Of a DNA stretch of 64,000 nt, positions 23,360-36,735 are shown one piece after another; position 1 is the stretch's first letter, and every line of letters begins with the position of its first letter. The position numbers and the translations under genes were made by a program. Origin of the DNA: Vitrella brassicaformis (Eukaryota; Sar; Vitrellaceae); the NCBI GenBank assembly GCA_001179505.1, contig CDMY01000040.1, positions 65,243 through 129,242 on the forward strand. Reading direction: 5' to 3'. Under the pieces are notes generated by a model, which did no database searches, had not been told where the DNA came from, and saw nothing but the letters and a program-made list of their open reading frames with translations.

Positions 23360-26148
23360 TCATTCCTCCTCCTCTTGTTTGACGACAACATCCTTTTCTC
23401 TCTTGACGGCATTCTCTGTCTCTCTCTTGACCTTCCTTCTGGTCTGGCTTGGCCGCAGCACCACAGTGCCATCTGTCCTCTCTGTCACGCGCACTCTCTT
23501 CTTGCCTGCCTTCCTCAGCTCGCCAGCCAGGTCAAACGCGGGCCCGAAAAGGGGCGGCTTGTCCACACGCAGCACAACACACTTGAGGGCAGGGAAGTTG
23601 GAAAAGGCCTTGACCACACACTCAACGAAGGTACCGTGCATTTCGCGCGTTTCGTTTACGTGTGCCTGCCCGGCGATGTGCACATCGATACACGACACAC
23701 GGCCGCTCTCCATGAACTCCCGACCTGCCTCGCTGCAGCTGAACTTGACGTAAGAGCAGCAGTCAACGTCAAGTTTCACCTGCACCTCTACCTCCTTGCC
23801 TTCGCTCGACATGAACCCTAGGCCATCAGGCACCAGTGTGCACGTAGCCCTAGGCTTATCATATAGATCGGGAAACTCGAAACATACCTTACTCAGAAAG
23901 GGAGAGAGGGCATGCAACACGTCACCCGCCCCACACTCATAGAAGTCCTCGCCCCACCCCTCCTCCTCCTTGTGCGACACGACCACCGACGAGACGCGTG
24001 GGAACACGGCCGCCGGATTGCTCGTGATGTAGGACGGGAGCGTCTTCTTGCCGCCCCCTGCCATGGTGGTCAGCTCGGTCGCCGCCTCGCAGACGAGTGA
24101 GTCTAGGCCGGGGATCTTCTTGACGTGGTCTGATCTTCTGCATGCGTCGAGGGTGACCTTGTCAGCCTTTCGGCAGCACAGCTCCACTGTGGCGAGGCAG
24201 TCGGCGAGGGCCTCCCCATCGCCGGTGAAGGGCAGGTGGAGGTGGAGGTCCGTGGAGGTCTTGTTGGCATCGCGGAGTCGGTTGTACCTGCAAGGGGCGT
24301 GGCGGCGAGCGAGGGGCAGGTGGAAGTACGTCTCGCTCGCCGAGTCAGCACTCAGGAGCTTGGACCGGAAACGATGCAGCTTCTGAATGGAAAGATACAT
24401 GCAGACACGAGTCAGTGTTGAGTAAGTTTTTCCATCAGCGTGTCCAACAGCCGCCCACCCACCCACCTGGATGTATTGCGATGTCTGCACTTCGGCGAGT
24501 CCCATCTCGATCTCATCCAGCGGGCCGATGTCCGTCGCGATGTGGTCGATGAACGCGTCATCAGGCACCTTGCCGTAGTACAGGGACTGGCTCTGCTGCT
24601 GGAACGACACGCGACCAGTCAACGACGTCAGGCTCTGGGCTGCATCCATCACACGCACACAGAAACACAGAGAGCTGGGGATGGCTGGCGGGCCCTCAGG
24701 CGTCGGTCCTCTGCTTGCTTATATACCTGAGGGTGTGTCTTTGAGGAAATTCGCCACTTGGTCGAGCCGCACCTCATGCGAGCGGCCGATATCCTCCTGC
24801 AATAAGCACAGGGCATGGATATGTGACCTCATGAATGCATCCTCCCTCCCTCCTTCCCTCCCTCCCCCACCTCGTCAGATATGAGGTGCAGCGACTTGAT
24901 GCCGCTGTCTCGGATCCACTGGCGAGGGCCACGCGTGTCGAGGTTGACCAGGCCGAGGTCCTTAAGGACCGGCAGCTGGTACTCGCGGTCCTCTGCGATC
25001 TTGACCCACACGCTGCGGATGGACGCCGACTCCAAACGCTCAAACACGATCGGCCCCTGATTGATTGATGCACGGGATACACAGCGCGTGTATTATCAGT
25101 CGGTCCTTGTCGTGTCCTCCCCTCGCCTCCCCTGCTCACGTTCTTGTGTGGCAGGCTGATGCGGCTCAAGTTGCCCTTCCTGTTGCGCGTGTCGCGCTCG
25201 AAGGGAAGGTCGTTGCCCTTTTTGTCGGTTGGCGGCTCGTAGGGGCACTGCAGGTCCACACTCTCAACCTTGGCCGAGAGGCTCTCCAGCAGATACACCA
25301 ACGACGGCGTGGGGCGATGGTAGACGCTGATGCTCACACACTCAGACAAACGACGACCTGCATCAAGACACCACACCCAAATGAATATGACAAAGGTACC
25401 CATCCGCTCCCCTCTCTCCTTCCCTGCTCACCTATCCACTTCTCAGCGATGTCCATGGTGGGTGATGCGTCGAGGTCGAGTATGGGGTGCATGCCGGGCT
25501 GCTGGGTGAGGGAGCGGAAGTGGCCGTTGACGCTCGACAGCGACTCCATGCACGACACGAACCCGACCAAGGCCCCCAAACCCGCACCACCACCCATCCA
25601 CAGAACCTCAGGCAGCTCCTCCAGAGGAGACTTGACCTGACATTCAATCAGTCACACAACAGCCAGCCCATGAAGTGATGCTGTTTCCCTCCCCTCTCCT
25701 TGTGCCTGGTCGCATACCTCCTCAGCCTTCGGATCCAACGCATCAATGTCCAGCCACCACACACACACACGTAAAGGACAGAACCGACGAAAAATGACTG
25801 ATCCATCCATGGGTGCACCCCTTTGCTTCCCTCATCCATTTGTACCTCCATCTGATGGCCCTCCTCTGTCGCTTGAGCCTTGGATCTGCCGCCCTTCTTC
25901 TTGGGTTTGGCCTCGGCAGCCGCCTTGTCCGCCTTGTCCTTCTTATCCACCCGCTGCCCCTTCTTGGCAGCCTTGGTGGTGCGGCGGCCCCTCTCCTCCC
26001 ACTCTGACCCATCCTCCTCACCGCCACCACTGCTCACGTCCACATCCATTGACGGCTTGCGCTTCCGACCCACACCTGCCGCAGCCTCAGCAGCTGCAAT
26101 GGCGGCCTGGCGTTTCGTCATGCGATGCTCAAAACCCTCTGACGCCAT
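23360..26148 (-). CDS. Basic nuclear-type protein, intact member of a local paralogue pair
   Basis: About eight exons, start MASEGFEHRMTKRQAAIAAA at 26148. The N-terminus is Lys/Ala-rich (VDKKDKADKAAAEAKPKKKG), likely nuclear-localising. The core begins PLEELPEVLWMGGGAG, then SVNGHFRSLTQQPGMHPILD and SVYHRPTPSLVYLLESL, with GIKSLHLISDE further on. The long last exon (23360-24385) holds RFRSKLLSADSASETYFHLP and ends in a basic/acidic tail (KREKDVVVKQEEEE). Leu-spaced segments hint at an LRR-like fold, but no family is recognised. The 5' half matches the divergent plus-strand copy at 26.3-27.6 kb. The gene seems complete, with no frame breaks. Confidence 0.6.
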
Positions 26149-26283
26149 CGCTGCTGGCGATATGGTCGCAAGCGCTACTTGTTCTCGACAGCTCGCGCGG
26201 CAAAGGTGGCGGTCGAGAAGAAGGGCAAGAACAAAGGACGTCAAGAAGGCCAACACCAAGCCACTACGCCTGACGACGTCGAG

Positions 26284-27142
26284 ATGTCGGCACAGATCCA
26301 AACACAACGAGCGGATGGGCGAGAAGATGTGTCTGCCGTGTTTCGTGAGGTCATGAGGAAGCGTTGGCGGCTTGGTTGGCGGCTCTGGCCGAGGTGGCGG
26401 GGCAACTTCAGGCACAGATCAACATGGTCAACGACGCAAAGGCTAAGGTGAGTCAATGAGGGAGCAGAGGGGCGAGGCGAGAGGGCGAGGGTTGGTGCGT
26501 GTCGTGTTTGTTCCGCACAAGCGCAGCAGATGTTGGATGCGAAGGCTGCCCTCCCCGCCCCCGACACATTCGCCGAACAGAAACACATGCAGGTTAGCCG
26601 CCACACACAACACAGGTACCTTTGTTCCATAGACATCCCGCCTCTCCTTTTGCTGTTCAGGAGGTTGACCGCCACTACCGTGTGCTGACGGCCATGGTGA
26701 GGTGCGAGGCGGACATCAAGATCTCCACCGTGGACAAGACGGCCAAGCAGCAGGTGGAAGCATGTGTCAAGAAGCTCGACGTCATCCTAAACACCATGGA
26801 CAAACTCAACCAAGATGAGGTGGGCACCACACACCCGCATACACACAAAAAGCTCCGTCGAGGGTGGGTGGGTTTATCATTTCTCTGTGCGTTCTGTGGT
26901 GTATGTGTTTGTAAGGTGAGGTCTGGTTTGGATGAGTTGCCTGAGGCGCTGTGGATGACGACCGAGGAGGGCTTTGGTTTGGGTGCCTACCTGGGCTACC
27001 ACACCTTCATGACATCCCTCTCCACCATCAACGCACATTTCAGCCACCTCAGCCGCCAGCCCGCTGCCCACCCCATCGTCGACATCTATGCCAGTCCCAC
27101 CAAACGCACCGCAGCCAAACTGCCCAGTGAGAGATAGCACAC

Positions 27143-27175
<33 letters not shown>

Positions 27176-27657
27176 GTGTCCATTCTCGAGTGCGTGTTTC
27201 ATATTTGCAGGTCGTGTGTCTCAGTGTCGCTCCTTGCATGTGCATCACCGCCCCACCCCTCGGCTCGTCACTTTGCTTGAGCAGCTGGCGGCCACCATCG
27301 AGACCGTCGAGCTCCAAGGCACACGGCAGCGGAGAGGGCAGAACACCGCAGAGGTGCCGAGCAAGGAGAGCCCCACTGCGTTCCCCAAGCTGCGCAAGGC
27401 GACGGTCGGCTCAGTGTGGGAGGGCATCGCACCCGGGCTTGGGTTTGCAACGCGTCGTCGGGCCTTTCGTCCCTGCACTTCATCATCAGGCCGCTTCTCT
27501 GGGCTGCCCGACACCTGACGCCACGCCATTCATGAGGTGCTGGTCATATTGGCTGTATTCAAGCTCACGTCGCCAGTGGAGTGTTGATGGCACACAGTCA
27601 GATGGCCATGGTGTCGACGATTTTCCTGAGGACGAAGACGACGAAGAGGATGAATAG
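26284..27657 (+). pseudogene. Decayed, truncated paralogue of the gene at 23360-26148
   Basis: Exons read MSAQIQTQRADGRED (26284), QMLDAKAALPAPDTFAEQKH, EVDRHYRVLTAMVRCEADIK, GLDELPEALWMTTEEGFGL, INAHFSHLSRQPAAHPIVDI and SLHVHHRPTPRLVTLLEQL. The last three match the neighbour closely in order and spacing. Two frame breaks show. Near 26350 the frame jumps by two bases between FREVMRK and AWLAALAEVAGQLQ. Near 27430, homology to the neighbour's GIKSLHL continues only in another frame (SSGLSSLHF) while the main frame stops at 27518. An acidic run in a third frame (DDFPEDEDDEEDE) ends at 27657. It is either a pseudogene or a shortened gene using different splices; the neighbour's long last exon is missing. 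Confidence 0.5.
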
Positions 27658-28012
27658 TGCATTGCATTTGCTGGTTGCCTCAATGATAGACGTTTATGGT
27701 CATGGAACAATGAGTTCAATAGCATTCAAAAGTCAGTCAGTTTCAAAAGATAACGAATTCTGTGTGCAGTGTGGGTGTCTGTGGGTGAGGCAGCTCACGC
27801 AAAGGGCCTTTACAGATACACGAAGGCACTTTGCTCAACATGTCTGTACAACACGTACTCTCCACGCACACGCACACACGAACATGTTTTACACGTTGTC
27901 ACAAATAGACACGACCAACGGTGGACTCACCTACGGGTCTGACGAGGCCTTACTCTCTCATAGTCCATCGATATCCTATCCACTCACTGCAGCTCATCTG
28001 CGCTGCACTGGC
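27658..28012. other. Intergenic between convergent units
   Basis: AT-richer than the surroundings; no coding exon recognised. Probably 3' UTRs. Confidence 0.5.
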
Positions 28013-31000
28013 CTACAGCTCATACCCGCGGGCTGTCGTCTCGACCTCGTCCTTGTCGGGGTCATATGTGGCAATGAGCAGCTCCTCACCAGCCTTGATG
28101 TCACGGGTGGCAATGATGGCCACCTCCATGTGGTGCTGCTGGCCTTCCCCCCTCTCCCTGCCGCTGCTGCTGCCGCTCCTCCTCTTGCCACTGCTGCTGT
28201 TGTCTCAACCAGGTCTGGGGCAGGCCCCTTGCACCTCACCTCAATCCACTTCACCTGCACAACAAAGAAACACACAAACAAACAAGCAAACAAAGAAACA
28301 ACCACCAGTGAAGTTTGGATGATGTGGCATATTGGGATGTTTCTGTGTGGCAGCGACGTACGTTGGCGTTGGCTGGCGGGGAGGGGTGGGCGACGTTGAT
28401 GAGCCACGAGGGGTCCAGCTCGGGGCAGGCGAGCACGAGCTCCTGTATACACGGACAATGCATGTAAAATGAACACACATATCACCACCCACCCACCCAC
28501 CCATCCACTCAGCCTACCTTGGCCTTGATAAGCACGAGTGGGTAGAACATGTAGCCCTTAGCTAAGGCATATGGCATTAGCTCACGAACCTGAGCGGATA
28601 AGCAGGACGAGCCATGATATGAATGAGGACTCATGGGGACACTTGACTCGTATAGTCCAGCCCACCGCACCTTGTTCATGGCAGCCTCGTCATCGACTTC
28701 GGCTGGGAAGCGGAATCCCAGCGTGTGGGTCACGGTTTCGCCTCGCCGGCGAGCGATGGAGGTGAAGAGGCCTCTCTGGCCCGGCGGTGCCACCAAAGAC
28801 TGAGCTACATACGTCTTGCACTCCTGCATGACGACCAATGAACAAACGGCAAGCTTCGTTTACCCATCCTCCCTCTCTCTCTGCTGGCCTCCTCCCCACC
28901 TCTAGCCTATTGAGCATTTGATGATATCTGGGGAGGTCGTCACGGCGCAGCAGCCGATGGCGGTCGACCTCATCTGCTATCTTACTGTACGCGTCACCAT
29001 CCTGACATGCCGTGCAAGATAGAGGCACACAGACAGCGACATGAGATGTGCTCGATTTGGATGAATGAATGCTACCCACCCAGCCACCTACTAGACGTGT
29101 CTCTATGAAGCGCACCTCTGTTGGCCTTTGCTCTCCCCTCTCTCCTCTGCCGCCGCCGGGCCATCCTCGCCCCCGTGACCCCTCGCTGCGGTGAGGCCGC
29201 CATTCCGCTGTGCTGACGACCTGAGGCGGTTTTTGAGGGGTGTGCGCGGGCGGGGCAACGGGGGGCTGACAGCTGCAAAGGGGCTGCGATCCTCACTCAC
29301 GTCGGCAACTTCAACAACACTCTCCAAGGGCACATCATCTACAGGACTCGCTTCTCCCTCCCGTCCCCCCTTGCCCCTCAGTCCACCGCGGCTCTAACTC
29401 TCCGACTGCGATGCTCCCTCCGTGAGGTCGCTTCCCTTCTGAGGGCCGTGACGCTGGCCAGAAGGTGGAGAGGCCACCGCCATCGACTCACGCGCCGCAT
29501 GGGGATCCTCACCTCCCACACCCATGCCCATGCCCTCCCCCTCTCGCTCGGCGCCACCACCCTGACGCTCGCCCCGGCCCATCTCGTCACCACCTCCACC
29601 CAGAGCCTCGCCCGCACCCCCGAGGCCCACAGACGCAACCCCGCCGCTGATGGTGGGTGCCGGTGCTGACGGCTTTGCTTTGGGTGGGTATCTGAGGGCC
29701 ATCATGGCGTCGAAGCGCGTCTTGTCGTGGGCTGACGGTAGGGTTGCGGTGGCCGCGGTGGCCATGGCCTCCAGCTGCTGTGGGGGCACCCGAGCCGTCT
29801 GGCTGGCTGCAGGGGGGTTGATGGTGATGGGAGGGAAGGCAAGACCCACGCCGCCCAGGGCAGGCGGAGGTAGCTACCCGTGTCCTGAAGAAACACGTAC
29901 ATGGAAGGAAGAATGGACACACAAATGGATGGATGGATGGATAGTCTCTCTCATGTGGATCTTCGTGTGTGTGTATGTGGGTGGGCATCTGCGCACCTTC
30001 ACGCCGGGGATGCGGCAACGAATGCCTGGCGGTGCAGACCTCCAAAACAAATCACCGAAGGAAATCGGGCCGAACGTGGGAGCAGGGGTACCGTTGCCGA
30101 TGTTGCTCGGTGGCTGGATGGGCAGAGGCGCGGCAGCAGCAGCGGGGGCCGCGCCGGAGGAGGCGTTGGCCACCGCCTCGCACCCCATGGCCTCTTCTCC
30201 CTCTCCCTCTCCCTCCCCCGCACCACCACCCCCACCGAGCTCCTCCCCACCAACAGCGATGGCAGGCTCGGCCACCTGCAGCAGCACGTCCGCCTGGCCA
30301 TCTACCGGGGCGGGTGGGGGTGCGACGGTCGCTATGGGCACGTCGCGCTGCTCGAATCCCAGCTGGGAGGATGCAGATGGGAGGAGCACCGCATCGGGCA
30401 CATCGGGTGCGACGTCGGCGTCCATAGGAGAGCGATGCCCAAGCAGACGGCCGTCGGCAGGAGTCTGCCGGTAGGGGATCTCGCGACGCGCCGCGACCGA
30501 GGGCGAGGCGAAGAGGGGAGAGTGCGCCGCATGTGATGCGCAGGGCCGCTGCGATCGGCGTGCCGTGTCCTTCTCCCTTGGTCTGTGGCGCCTGCACGGC
30601 TCATAGGTCTCCAGGACCTCTGCGACGGGGCCGTCCGCATGTGGGCTGCCGGTCGCGCCTGTCAGCCGATGACCTGACGCCTTGGTCTCAGATGCAGGGG
30701 CGGGGAGTGTTTTGGGAGGGAGGGGAGGGATGAGAGGGCTTCCGCGTGTGTGTCATGGCCGCATCAGACGGCGAGGCCACCATCGGCTGGTGGTGGGACG
30801 GGATAGCAGGTGGGAAGAACGGCACGCCATCCTGATGAGTCGGAGAGAAAAAACCACCGATCCATTGACAATGGTATGTGTTTGGTTTCTCTCTCTCTCT
30901 CTCTCTCTATCTTGTCCACCTGCAGATCCTCGACGCCAAAGGAAGTACTCATGTCCATCTGAGAGATCAATCCAACCATCCATTCAATCAATCCGACGCG

Positions 31001-31558
31001 TCAGACACGTAAGGCATGTCTGTCTGTCTGCCTGTCTGCCTGTATGCGCACTCCTGTGTCATCCAGCCCCAGCAAAGGCGGCCCCTCCAAATCGACGGCA
31101 ACAGGCAAAAGATGCGACCTCAGCTTTTTGCCCTCCCGCTCCTCCTTGTAGGGGCCCGTCCTCTTCTTCCCTCTCCCTTGCCTGGCCTCCTGGGACTTTG
31201 GCAAGAGGGTGTTTGTGGACGAGCGCGAGGGGCCTTTGTGCGTTGGCAGGTGCCGCGGATGCCTTGTGGTGCCCGCTGCCGTCATTGCAGGCTGGCCATG
31301 ATGGGCGAAAGCGGCGCTCGCGGCCAGCGGAAAGGCCACGCCGCTGGATGGGATGGCATTGGGGGGGAGGGGGAGGGGGAGGGGGGCCGTGGAGCAGAAA
31401 GGGACCGTCGGATGAGGATGACGGTGAAGGGACGGGGCGTGGCTGCTGTACATGGCTCCAGATGGCTCACTACGGTACATGGTGACGTTCTTGCCGCTGC
31501 CGACTGCTCGCCGACTGCTGCGAGTTGCCGCTCCAGCGCAATTGGCAGCGGCAGACAA
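28013..31558 (-). CDS. SET-domain protein (putative lysine methyltransferase)
   Basis: Best model from 31558 (MSAAANCAGAATRSSRRAVG) to the stop at 28013. Long disordered Pro/Ser/Gly-rich N-terminal half (exons near 31060-31558, 30900-30950, 30690-30860, 29998-30690, 29400-29895), then DDVPLESVVEVAD, and an exon reading PPVAPPAHTPQKPPQVVST whose phase joins DGDAYSKIADEVDRHRLLR. SET parts: APPGQRGLFTSIARRRGETV (SET N-terminal strand), VRELMPYALAKGYMFYPLVL, then DPSWLINVAHPSPPANAN and VKWIE, and the C-terminal IIATRDIKAGEELLIATYDP. The usual NHS motif is altered to NVAHPSPPANAN; the catalytic-type Tyr is present. The last junction needs an intron at about 28193-28248. Exons 29530-30354 are duplicated in the JmjC gene. 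The 5' exon order before 29.4 kb is the least certain part; a separate upstream gene is possible. The substrate is unknown. Confidence 0.65.
29530..30354 (-). repeat. Segmental duplication, copy 1 (inside the SET gene)
   Basis: Runs nearly identical to 47823-48644, same orientation, ~18.3 kb apart. It includes parts of two exons and the whole intron between them, with its (GATG)n run. Differences are scattered single bases, one extra codon (QQLEAM against QQEAM), intron repeat length and a one-base deletion near 29855. Edges are sharp; flanks are unrelated. Confidence 0.9.
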
Positions 31559-31833
31559 TAGCCAATACGTCCTTTACGTAGCCTTTACATTATTGCGGTC
31601 GTAACAGGAGATATCTTCTCTCTCTCCTCCTTCCTTTCTGCGCATTTACGTGCGCCGAGGTAAATTTCTCCTCCCTCTTATACCTAAACCAACAGACAGA
31701 GGGACAGAGAGACAGACACCACAGTGAGAAGCGATGGTCACAATGTGCTCTAGTGTCATCTGCCTGCTGGCCTCTCTGCGTCCACGTGTGGATGGATGGA
31801 TGGATGGATGGAAAGGGGGATCGTGTTCTTATA
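31559..31833. other. Promoter-side flank of the SET gene up to the gap
   Basis: No coding exon. Contains (TC)n, (GACA)n and (GATG)n; sequence is lost at the N gap. Confidence 0.4.
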
Positions 31834-32133
31834 NNNNNNNNNNNNNNNNNNNNNNNNNNNNNNNNNNNNNNNNNNNNNNNNNNNNNNNNNNNNNNNNNNN
31901 NNNNNNNNNNNNNNNNNNNNNNNNNNNNNNNNNNNNNNNNNNNNNNNNNNNNNNNNNNNNNNNNNNNNNNNNNNNNNNNNNNNNNNNNNNNNNNNNNNNN
32001 NNNNNNNNNNNNNNNNNNNNNNNNNNNNNNNNNNNNNNNNNNNNNNNNNNNNNNNNNNNNNNNNNNNNNNNNNNNNNNNNNNNNNNNNNNNNNNNNNNNN
32101 NNNNNNNNNNNNNNNNNNNNNNNNNNNNNNNNN
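31834..32133. other. Assembly gap (300 N)
   Basis: Exactly 300 undetermined bases, bordered on the left by (GATG)n repeats. The round length suggests a scaffolding placeholder, so the true distance is unknown. Confidence 0.99.
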
Positions 32134-32193
32134 GATTCATTCGTATATGCCTCCCTAACATCACATGCGGATGTAATCTAAGCACAGACTATA

Positions 32194-32584
32194 CTAGGCA
32201 CGCGGGCTGCACTGATCAACCAATGAGCTCGTGCACGTCCTTTTCGTCATCACCACCGCCGTCCGTGTCGGCGCAGTGTCTTGCCTCACGCCTGGCGCGG
32301 CGACCATCCCGTAGTGACCGTCTGCGGGACGGGACGCCACCTGGCGTGGCCACTCTCGGCCAGCTCGGCGCCGCCCCTGTCCGTGGCCGCACGTCGGGGG
32401 CCGCTGCGGTGCCGTGCCGTGCTGTGGGCGACGTCTTGCACCGCTGGTCGCCGCGTTGGTATGCTTGGGCGTCTTCTTGCCCTGCGGGCGGACGAGGAAT
32501 GCCGGTGGCAGTGGGGATGGGATGGCGCCGCTGGCGACGGCCTTGGCGTACTCCTCGTCCTCGTTTGGTAGTGCGGACACTCAT
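32194..32584 (-). CDS. Coding-like island, product unknown
   Basis: Two minus frames are open. One reads SALPNEDEEYAKAVASGAIP, then FLVRPQGKKTPKHTN, and looks protein-like. The other starts at ATG 32584 (MSVRTTKRGRGVRQG) and ends in DTDGGGDDEKDVHELIG at 32216. Upstream minus exons at about 32700-32970 (GMGLDGVTEGIRQGRQQEPN) may join it. The frame choice is not settled. No family recognised. Confidence 0.3.
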
Positions 32585-33084
32585 CTGAATGAAGCATACA
32601 CACACAGGGCCCCACACAGTGATAGAGATGGACATGACATCCACACCCGCCTGTGGTGTAAGTGATAGAGTGGGTGGCGCTGACCTCCATTGCGAAAGCG
32701 GCGGGGATGGATGGATGTGCATCAGCAGCGAGAGGAAGCGAGAGGAAGCGCCGTGCGGCTCCACATACGTTTGGCTCCTGCTGGCGGCCTTGCCTGATCC
32801 CTTCTGTCACGCCGTCGAGGCCCATACCGAGAGAGGGGCGCTGAGGGAAGAGATGCTGGTGCTGGTGGTGGCTGTGAGAGGGGGAGAGCTGTGCGGCGGC
32901 CACCGGCGACAGGCAGGTACACCAACAAACAATGCGCTCAGTCAAATACTGCAGGGAAGGGACAAACAGACAGACAGACAGAGAGCAATGGATGGATGGA
33001 TGGATGGATGGATGTGTGTCATGTTGGCCTCCCTCTCCCTGCCTCCCTCTCCCTCTCCTCTCTCCCTCTGGATCTGTCCTCACC

Positions 33085-33690
33085 TCAGTACAGGGCAAGT
33101 GCGATGTAGGGAAATCTCGACGCTGAGGCGAAGGACAGCGTGCTGCAGGAAGACACGATGAGTCAATCAGCCTGCGCGACAAGGAGAGGGACAAGCAGGC
33201 AGTAGGTGAGGTGGCTGTGGGTCTCAGGAGGCCATGCAGATACGTACGTTTGTGTGTACATAAGAATGGATCTTTTGAGTGAGGGGATGGCCGATGGGTC
33301 AGGCAGGCGTCGTCTGTGGGTGTCGCTTAGCATCGGAACGTCTTCCTCACGCCTGATCAGGCCCGTCTTCCAATGGGGGGAGAGGGGCGGGCGTGAAGGA
33401 GGGGAATCTTGCGGTGAAGGAGGGGGATCTTGCTTTTGGGACACCCATCTATCCCCACCTAGATGCACAACGGCAGATGGCGCATCAGCAGCGGCCCTTG
33501 CAGCAGCGGTTTCAGGAAGTACCCTAAGGGCATGTTTGCCGAGCTCGCAGCGCCTTCTCCCTCCTTCTTCTCTCGCACCCCCTCCTTATCTCCGAAACAA
33601 CCGTGAGCAACGTGCACTCAGTTTGGTGGTGTGTGAGCTGTGGTACATAAGCTTCTCTCTTCCTGTTCGCCTCCATCCTCCGGCCATGCA
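33085..33690 (-). CDS. Small hypothetical protein, Pro/Ser-rich
   Basis: An open minus frame at about 33235-33560 reads LRVLPETAAARAAADAPSAV, then GGDRWVSQKQDPPPSPQDSP, PHWKTGLIRREEDVPMLSDT and HRRRLPDPSAIPSLKRSIL. A phase-matched last exon (about 33085-33142) ends TLSFASASRFPYIALALY at 33085. The start codon was not fixed (upstream to about 33690). It is divergent from the alcohol dehydrogenase gene. Function unknown. Confidence 0.4.
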
Positions 33691-35256
<1,566 letters not shown>

Positions 35257-36735
35257 TACAGACAGAAAGGGGGAACGGGCAAGAGGATAGGGGAAGCAGG
35301 GAGGGAGGGAGGAGGGAGGGAGGGATGCGCTCGGTCCTTTTGCTGAAAAGGGCCCCTTGTTGTAGCTTAGCAGCCAGACTAGCTCAGCTGATGTGTACCG
35401 TACCGACCAGACCTGTTGTGTGTGGAGAGGCAGTCCAGTCAGCCGCCCGGTCAGCCCGCCCATTCCCTCCATTCCATTGCAACCCAGCCCATCTCCTACG
35501 CGAGGTGTATACAAGGAATTCATACAGTACAGTGTGTGGTATATATGGAGTATGTAGTGAGGTAGGTGCAGCCAGCCATCGCACTGTCGTCTGCTAGCTA
35601 CTTGCAAGCATGGTTAAAGCTTCGTGAGGTGTCTGTCTGTCTGTCTGTCTGTGTGCGTGAGTTTGTGAGTGCAGTGGGTGCGTGCGTGCGTGAGGAATAT
35701 GTGTTTCCTTCGTGTGCAGATGGATGTGTAGTGCCGACAACCCCTTGCCTTGCCTGAATGCCTTGTGTGATTTGCGGCAACGTGTTCCGACAATCCCTTG
35801 CCACACACACGTATGCATGCATGCTTGCTACACGTCCTTCATTAGCCATTTCTTCATTCGTCTCACCTCACGCGCCGTCACCTCTCTGCACAGAGTCTCC
35901 CTCCCTCTCTGTCCACACGCCGTCCGTCCGTTCGTCGGGCTGGCGGGCTGGCGGGCTGGCTATCACGCGCAAAGCCACTCAGTCAGTCGTCGTGACGCAG
36001 GCAGGCAGGCAGAAATGGGCAACACACACACTCTCTGCGACACACACTTAGCTACACACCGAGACACACGCGCGACACAGTAAACGACAGACAGGGGCCC
36101 CGAGGCAGGCGCACGCAGGACAACACAGCACAGCACAGCACACAGCACAGCTCAGCTGGCATCGTGGCTGTGTGTGCGTGCTGGGTGAGGTGAGTGGGTG
36201 CCAGTGGGTGAGGGGGGGCGGGCTGCCAGTCCCCAACTCGTACGGACACACGGGTACAGAGCGATATGACTGACATGAGGTCGAGAGAGGGAGGAGTGTA
36301 CGAGGGATTGCAGCAAATACACAAGACGAACAACAAACAGGTGTCTTCCCAATAAATCCATAACACACAGAGAGGTCTATGGACGTATGGCCGGCCAGCT
36401 GTAAGAAGGAATCAACCGATGGATGGATGGATCTTGACGGGTGTAGGCATGGCATCGCACACACACACACACAGGCAGGCAGGCAGGCACACTGGTCGAC
36501 GGATGGATGGATGGGTAGCTTGATTGATAAAATGGTGGGCACGAATGCGCTGACGCAGGCAAGCAAAAGGGACACACAGCCCCCTCCCACCCACCTTCAC
36601 AACACACACACACACACACACATTGGCTGACTGACTGGCTGACATTGGCACACAAACATACGTAAGCAAAGGGGCGGGGCGGGTGGATGGGGAGGGGTCC
36701 ATCCATCCATCCGTGGAGGCGAGGCTGCCAATCGA
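35257..36735. other. Intergenic, repeat-rich, between convergent genes
   Basis: No coding exon seen. Includes (CTGT)n at about 35630-35650, (GGCA)n near 35998-36012, (CA)n near 36458-36472 and 36600-36622, and (GATG)n near 36418-36432. The first ~100 bases after 35256 hold an AGGG-rich run. Confidence 0.6.

Noticed and set aside
31834..32588. Long open frames spanning the N run
   Set aside because: They consist mainly of undetermined residues over the 300-N gap and carry no evidence.
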